Assembly (NCBI GenBank): GCA_016218685.1
Contig: JACRDD010000036.1
Span: 1 to 64,000, forward strand
Direction: 5' to 3'
Source of the DNA: Desulfobacterales bacterium
GTDB lineage: Bacteria > Desulfobacterota > Desulfobacteria > Desulfobacterales > Desulfosarcinaceae
DNA length: 64,000 nucleotides
Positions within the stretch are counted from its first letter, which is position 1. The number at the start of each line of letters is the position of its first letter. The notes under the pieces are model-generated. The model saw only the letters and a program-made list of their open reading frames with translations, was not told where the DNA came from and did not search any database. The translations under genes and the position numbers were made by a program. Below are positions 60,119 through 64,000 of this stretch, piece after piece.

Positions 60119-60651
60119 ACCGGCCTATTCGCACCACGGTCGTTTTTGGTCTGCTCAGTGCTTTGCTGATCTTTCCCGTGGCCGGTCTGCTGGCCGACCG
60201 CTGGGGCGGGGGGCTTGGATTCAAGCTGGCCTTGTGGCTCGACCTGGCGCTTTACAGTGTGCTGCTGGTGCGCTGGAGCAAGGCCCGCCTGCTGCCGGCC
60301 CTTTTTCCCTTGGGGCTGCTGTTGGCGGCGGCCCTGTGGCCCTGGAGCCGCGCGGGCTTTTTCCTGCTCGGGCTGGGGGTCTTGAGCTGGGTGCGCAGCG
60401 GCATCTGCTTCCAGGCGCCGCCCTTGCGCCTGCTGACGGCCGAAACCATCGCCATGGCTGGCGGTGCCGGCCTGGTGGCCCTGCTGGCGCCGGGGTCGGC
60501 CCTGACCTGGGCCCTGGCCATCTGGCTCTTTTTCCTGATCCAGACCTTTTACTTTTATATCATGCCCGGCCTGGCGGAAGGCCCCGCTGCAAGCCCGGCT
60601 CAAGACCCCTTCGAGGCCGCCCGAAAGGAGGCTGAAAAGACGCTCGGTTGA
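60115..60651 (+). CDS. Multi-helix inner-membrane protein of unknown family
   Basis: The 178 residues contain about six transmembrane helices (for example ALLIFPVAGLLAD, LALWLDLALYSVLLVRW, LFPLGLLLAAALWPW, FFLLGLGVLSWV, ALAIWLFFLIQTFYFYIM), ending in a charged tail (DPFEAARKEAEKTLG). The start overlaps the stop of the PspA-like gene by four bases (ATGA). No family is recognised. Translational coupling suggests a fixed stoichiometry with the PspA-like protein, perhaps as its membrane docking or signal partner. Confidence 0.78.
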   Translation: MNRPIRTTVVFGLLSALLIFPVAGLLADRWGGGLGFKLALWLDLALYSVLLVRWSKARLLPALFPLGLLLAAALWPWSRAGFFLLGLGVLSWVRSGICFQAPPLRLLTAETIAMAGGAGLVALLAPGSALTWALAIWLFFLIQTFYFYIMPGLAEGPAASPAQDPFEAARKEAEKTLG

Positions 60652-60675
60652 AGGCGGGCTCCGGCCGTTGACAAG

Positions 60676-60701
60676 GCGCCAGGGTTCTGACATCCTGGCG
60701 C
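60676..60701. other. Inverted repeat downstream of the PspA unit
   Basis: GCGCCAGG and CCTGGCGC form a perfect eight-base stem with a ten-base loop, 25 bases after the last gene of the VWA-PspA unit. No T-run follows, so it may be a weak terminator, an mRNA 3'-end hairpin or an operator. Confidence 0.45.
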
Positions 60702-60883
60702 TAAAGTCGATTCACCTTGACTTATGCCCGCGAACCGGTGCCGGCCATCGTCCCACCCGGGCCTGCATCCGGCAATGATCACTCCAATATTCGGCTCCTA
60801 TTCGGATTCGCTTCTTCTTTCGCGAAAAGGTGATTCGGATCTAAAGAATCCCAGCATCGATTCAATCAAAAAAAGGAGGCGTA

Positions 60884-61342
60884 ATGAAAAAAGTGCTTAG
60901 ATGGGGCGTGTGCGGTTTGTTCGTCATGGGCGTATTTGGCATGGCCTATGCCCAGTTCGCCAAGCCAGAAGATGCCATCGGATACCGCAAGGGCGCGATG
61001 ACCCTGATCGGCCATCATTTCAGCCGCATCGGCGCGGTGGTCCAAGGCAAGGCACCTTTCGACAAAGGGGCCGTGGCCAAGGACGCGGAACTGGTGGCCA
61101 CATTATCCACCTTACCTTGGGATGCCTTCATGGCCCCGGGGGCCGAAAAAGGCCAAACCCACCTCAAGGCCGAAGCCCTGAAGGATAAAGAGGGCTTCAG
61201 GGCGGCGGCCGACGCCACCGTGGCCGAAACGGCCAGACTGTCCCAGGTGGCCGCCACCGGCGACCTGGACGTCATCAAGACCCAATTCGGCGCCGCGGGC
61301 AAGAGTTGCAAGGGGTGCCACGAGAAGTATCGGACACATTAG
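60884..61342 (+). CDS. Periplasmic class II cytochrome c (cytochrome c')
   Basis: The 152 residues carry a signal peptide (VLRWGVCGLFVMGVFGMAYA) and a C-terminal haem-binding CKGCH, with the four-helix bundle typical of cytochrome c'. Motifs such as AIGYRKGAMTLIGHHFSRIGAVV fit the family. These proteins bind NO or shuttle electrons in the periplasm. AAAGGAGG precedes the ATG. The cytochrome b561 gene lies convergent 32 bases downstream, and the pair is common. Whether it has a free axial site is not visible. Confidence 0.92.
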   Translation: MKKVLRWGVCGLFVMGVFGMAYAQFAKPEDAIGYRKGAMTLIGHHFSRIGAVVQGKAPFDKGAVAKDAELVATLSTLPWDAFMAPGAEKGQTHLKAEALKDKEGFRAAADATVAETARLSQVAATGDLDVIKTQFGAAGKSCKGCHEKYRTH

Positions 61343-61374
61343 CCGCCTGTTGGAGGATGCGGCTGCCGGATCGC

Positions 61375-62043
61375 TTACCGGACCAGCAGGTAAACGGCCA
61401 CCGCCGAAAGTGCCGCGATCAAAAGCGCCACCCAAAAGGGTGGCGTTTGTATTTGGGACGCCGTGGGGTCTTGCCACGGCTTGCGGCCGGTGATCATGGG
61501 GGTCACCAGGTTTTCTTTTTTGACCATCAGATAGAAAAGAACGGCCGAGATGTGCAGTGCTACCAATGCGATGATCATACCGGCATTGAACTCGTGGAGG
61601 TCGGTCAGGCGGTCGGCGACGCTTTCGCTGACCCAAACGTTTAGCGGGCCCTGGGTGGCGATGTCGTCGGTGGCGAAGAGGCCGGTGATCGCCTGCAGCG
61701 CCAGAGCCAGCAGCATGGCTGCGATGGACCAACCCCCCAAAGGATTGTGGCCCAGGTGGCGCTCCGGCTCCGGCCCCAGCAGGCTCCGGGCGTAGCGCCA
61801 GGCTGCCGCGGGGCCGCGCACGAAATGGACGAAGCGGGCGGTGCGGCTGCCGACGAAACCCCAGATCAGACGGAAGAGCAGCAGGGCCAGGATCGCCGTC
61901 CCGCTCCACACATGGTACTGCATGGCGTTTCCGCCGATCTTGCCGGTGATGAAGGAGGTAGCTACCAGGACGACCAGCACCCAGTGAAATAGGCGCGTGG
62001 GCAGGTCCCACACATAGGCGGTTGCTTTGTGATCCGAAGGCAT
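61375..62043 (-). CDS. Cytochrome b561 / Ni,Fe-hydrogenase-type b subunit
   Basis: This 222-residue membrane protein has four main helices with haem-ligand His candidates: LPTRLFHWVLVVLV, GNAMQYHVWSG, LHEFNAGMIIALVALHISAV and others. It fits the cytochrome b561 family that passes electrons between quinol and periplasmic cytochrome c. GAGGAG lies nine bases before the ATG. It starts 7 bases after the DJ-1/PfpI gene stop, in the same transcription direction, and converges on the cytochrome c' gene. Electron donor to cytochrome c' is a reasonable inference. Confidence 0.88.
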   Translation of the reverse strand: MPSDHKATAYVWDLPTRLFHWVLVVLVATSFITGKIGGNAMQYHVWSGTAILALLLFRLIWGFVGSRTARFVHFVRGPAAAWRYARSLLGPEPERHLGHNPLGGWSIAAMLLALALQAITGLFATDDIATQGPLNVWVSESVADRLTDLHEFNAGMIIALVALHISAVLFYLMVKKENLVTPMITGRKPWQDPTASQIQTPPFWVALLIAALSAVAVYLLVR

Positions 62044-62049
62044 GGCCTT

Positions 62050-62583
62050 TTACTCCTCTTTGGATTTCTCCACGAGGGCCGACACCAACTCGCGGCAAAA
62101 AGCCGGAATGTCGGCCACCACCCGGCCCCACACCAGGTTGGCGTCACGCAGGGCGGGCGTATCCACCCAGGTGGCACCGGCGTTGACCAGGTCATCCCGG
62201 ATGCCCAGGGAACCCGTGGCCCGCCGGCCGCGCACGATGCCTGCCGAGATGGCCACCAACCCGCCATGGCAAATGATGCCGATGACTTTGCCGTCGCGGT
62301 GCAGGGCACTCACCAGGTGCGTCACCTCTTCGTAACGCCGCAGTTTGTCAGGGGCCCATCCGCCCGGAATCACCAAACCGTGCAGTTCCCGGGGGGCCAG
62401 GGATGCAATGGTGACCTTGGGGATCACCTCCAGACCGCCCTTGCCGCGCACCGGCTTGAGCGTCAGGCCCGCTGCGATGACTTCGGCCCCTTCCTCTTCA
62501 AGGCGCATGAAGGGCACATGGAATTCCAGGTCCTCAACCCCTTCGGCGCACAATATGGCGATTCGTTTTTTTCTCAATCGCAT
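62050..62583 (-). CDS. DJ-1/PfpI family protein (putative protease/glyoxalase-type)
   Basis: The 177 residues fit the DJ-1/PfpI fold: IAILCAEGVEDLEFHVPF at the N-terminus, nucleophile Cys in VIGIICHGGLVAIS and GSLGIRDDLVNAGATWVD. PfpI-type proteins act as chaperones, deglycases or proteases in stress. GGGAGG precedes the ATG. It lies just upstream of the cytochrome b561 gene in the same direction, hinting at an oxidative-stress context. The exact activity cannot be told from sequence. Confidence 0.92.
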   Translation of the reverse strand: MRLRKKRIAILCAEGVEDLEFHVPFMRLEEEGAEVIAAGLTLKPVRGKGGLEVIPKVTIASLAPRELHGLVIPGGWAPDKLRRYEEVTHLVSALHRDGKVIGIICHGGLVAISAGIVRGRRATGSLGIRDDLVNAGATWVDTPALRDANLVWGRVVADIPAFCRELVSALVEKSKEE

Positions 62584-62746
62584 GATAGCCTCCCTTCATT
62601 GCTTGTAACACCCACCCATTGCTCCCCGCGGCCAAGGAATCAAAGATAGGGTGACCTACTATAAGCGGCTTCACAAACAAATCAAAGAGAGGGGCAAGAA
62701 AAGGAGGGGAAGCGGCGCTACGACTGTTGCATCCAGCCATGCATGG

Positions 62747-63751
62747 TCACTCGATCCATGTGACGGGAGGCGTGTCTCTGGCTACGATGCCATCGATCTT
62801 GCCTTTGGGATGGCCGATGGCAATGCTGGTGACCGCCTCGAAAGGATGCTTGATCCCGATTTTCTTTCTGAACCCAGCCATGATCGGGTAAGACAGGGGC
62901 ACCATGGGCAGCGAAACAATGCAGGTTCCCAGACCCATCGCATGGGCGGCGAGCACCATGTTCTGGGTGCAGATCCCGGCATCGAGATCCGGATTGCTGA
63001 TGCCGTGTTTTTGTTTAAGAATCAGGATGACGCACGGTGCGTTGAAAAAGATGCGACCCATGTTCCGGTCGGCTTTTTCCATGGCCGTCATGGGCCGCGG
63101 GTCGAACTTGTTGACCATGAGATAGCTGGAAGCGCTGAAGAATGCGGATTTCCATAATTTTTTCCGGCCGTTGCGGTTGAGGTAGGTGTTCTTCAAGAGT
63201 TTCAACACGGTCATGGAGCGGGATTCCAATTCATTGATCACGGCCTGGCGGGTGATCACGATGAATTGGTAGGGCTGGCCGTTGCCGGCGGATGGCGCGA
63301 ACCGGCCTGCTTCAAGGACGCGGTGGATCATATCCTTGGATACTGCTTTGTCTTTGAACAAACGATTGGACCGGCGCGTGAAGATCATGCGCTCCACTTC
63401 CGTCAGCTCTTTTTCGATGACGGCGTAATCCGGATGCTCCTGATTGAACGGATTGGGCGGTTGCATATGGCCGCTTAGATAAGTTTTGTACCGTCCCTTA
63501 TGGATCGTAAGGCTCCCGGAAAGGGCGATGGCGCCAGAGGGACAGACCGCCATGCAGTTTTCACAATTGATGCAAGCCTGCTTGAAGCCGCCGAAACCTA
63601 TGGGCACGGGGACTTCGCCCTTGGTCCAGGAAAATCCACCGGCCGGGCAGGTCTCATAGCACCTGCCGCAGCGGGAGCATTTATCCGTGTCGATGGTTCG
63701 ATCCGGAAAAGTCGTTTCAGGCATGTACGCTTGTTTAAAGGAATCCAGCAT
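62747..63751 (-). CDS. Ferredoxin-nitroreductase fusion protein
   Basis: The 334 residues begin with two [4Fe-4S] motifs: CSRCGRCYETCP at about 24-35 and CINCENCMAVCP at about 54-65. An FMN-binding nitroreductase domain follows: RRSNRLFKDKAVSKDMI, then APSAGNGQPYQFIVI and MVLAAHAMGLGTCIV. The ferredoxin domain probably feeds electrons to FMN directly. A start at 63751 (MLDSFKQAYMPE) has AAGGAGG five bases upstream. The partial acyl-CoA ligase gene lies 10 bases upstream in the same direction. The physiological substrate is unknown. Confidence 0.9.
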   Translation of the reverse strand: MLDSFKQAYMPETTFPDRTIDTDKCSRCGRCYETCPAGGFSWTKGEVPVPIGFGGFKQACINCENCMAVCPSGAIALSGSLTIHKGRYKTYLSGHMQPPNPFNQEHPDYAVIEKELTEVERMIFTRRSNRLFKDKAVSKDMIHRVLEAGRFAPSAGNGQPYQFIVITRQAVINELESRSMTVLKLLKNTYLNRNGRKKLWKSAFFSASSYLMVNKFDPRPMTAMEKADRNMGRIFFNAPCVILILKQKHGISNPDLDAGICTQNMVLAAHAMGLGTCIVSLPMVPLSYPIMAGFRKKIGIKHPFEAVTSIAIGHPKGKIDGIVARDTPPVTWIE

Positions 63752-63761
63752 CGGGGCCTCC

Positions 63762-64000
63762 TTAAAATTTGATGACGTTTTCGGCATCTGTTCGGAAACG
63801 CTCCTGGAGGAGCCTCGCCAATGGTTTCTCGGAGATGGTATGGGGTATTTCATCGACGATCTGTAGATAGCCGGGCACGGCATTCCTTTCGAGTTCGTTC
63901 AGGCACGTGGTTTTCAAGCGGGCCACATCGATGGTTTTTCCCTCGAAGGGCGCCACGGCGGCCACGATATCGCTCTCGCCCGGGGCACCGGAAGCCGCCG
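63762..64000 (-). CDS. Acyl-CoA ligase C-terminus (partial, window edge)
   Basis: The reading frame enters from the window edge and ends at 63762. Its last 79 residues or so match the C-terminal domain of AMP-forming acyl-CoA ligases: GESDIVAAVAPFEGKTIDV, then VPGYLQIVDEIPHTISEKP, where the Lys near the end corresponds to the catalytic position. The N-terminal adenylation domain is outside. It shares its direction with the ferredoxin-nitroreductase gene 10 bases downstream, so the two may be co-transcribed. Confidence 0.75.
   Translation of the reverse strand, partial: AASGAPGESDIVAAVAPFEGKTIDVARLKTTCLNELERNAVPGYLQIVDEIPHTISEKPLARLLQERFRTDAENVIKF

Overview
The window is a GC-rich stretch of a Gram-negative bacterial chromosome. 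The lipid- and acyl-CoA-centred gene content, an ADP-forming acyl-CoA synthetase, a cytochrome c'/b561 pair and outer-membrane proteins suggest an anaerobic Desulfobacterota (Desulfosarcina/Desulfobacter-like) sulfate reducer. That placement is inference from gene content; no phylogenetic marker was aligned. No insertion sequence, prophage or CRISPR array was seen, and base composition looks even.

Layout. 1-153: end of a tRNA-Gly, a tRNA-Cys and a terminator. 222-2695: cinA and an amidohydrolase. 2740-6020 (minus): a DapF-family protein lacking both catalytic cysteines, a small secreted protein and a B12-type radical SAM enzyme of the RiPP-maturase kind. 6175-9353: hybrid histidine kinase plus methyltransferase. 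9612-14016: membrane SPFH protein plus a double-AAA Lon-like protease. 14272-19879: flavodoxin-SCP2 fusion, hot-dog protein, amidase, SDR, alpha/beta hydrolase and a DUF4124 protein. 19893-23815: thioesterase, serine-palmitoyltransferase-like synthase, acyl carrier protein and fatty acyl-AMP ligase, resembling bacterial sphingolipid loci. 23908-29521: acyl-CoA ligase, two-subunit CoA-transferase and ADP-forming acyl-CoA synthetase, an acid-activation operon. 29733-33305: phospholipase-D-like protein, zinc-ribbon protein and SPFH-zinc-ribbon protein.

33786-42750 (plus): secreted protein, MacA-like adaptor with one ATPase and two FtsX-type permeases, zinc-ribbon/SUMF1-like protein, acyl-CoA synthetase and an outer-membrane SphA-type protein. 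42834-49295 (minus): MscS channel, CBS protein, omega-amidase with methionine/glutamine transaminase, WYL regulator and methyltransferase. 49551-54817: RMD1-family protein, GH26-like lipoprotein and a GH18/NodB/GT2 membrane polysaccharide enzyme. 54995-60651: two tiny proteins, an OmpR-type two-component system and a divergent VWA-PspA-membrane-protein operon with a GTAAA direct repeat between. 60884-64000: cytochrome c', cytochrome b561, DJ-1/PfpI protein, ferredoxin-nitroreductase and the end of an acyl-CoA ligase.

Two themes recur. One is envelope and membrane maintenance: two SPFH modules, PspA, MscS, a MacAB-like exporter, a phospholipase-D protein and two sensor kinases. The other is acyl-chain activation: four AMP-forming ligases plus the ADP-forming enzyme. 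The most promising under-described units are the SPFH/AAA-AAA-Lon operon, the Cys-less DapF/secreted-protein/radical-SAM unit, the sphingolipid-like cluster and the VWA-PspA stress module.
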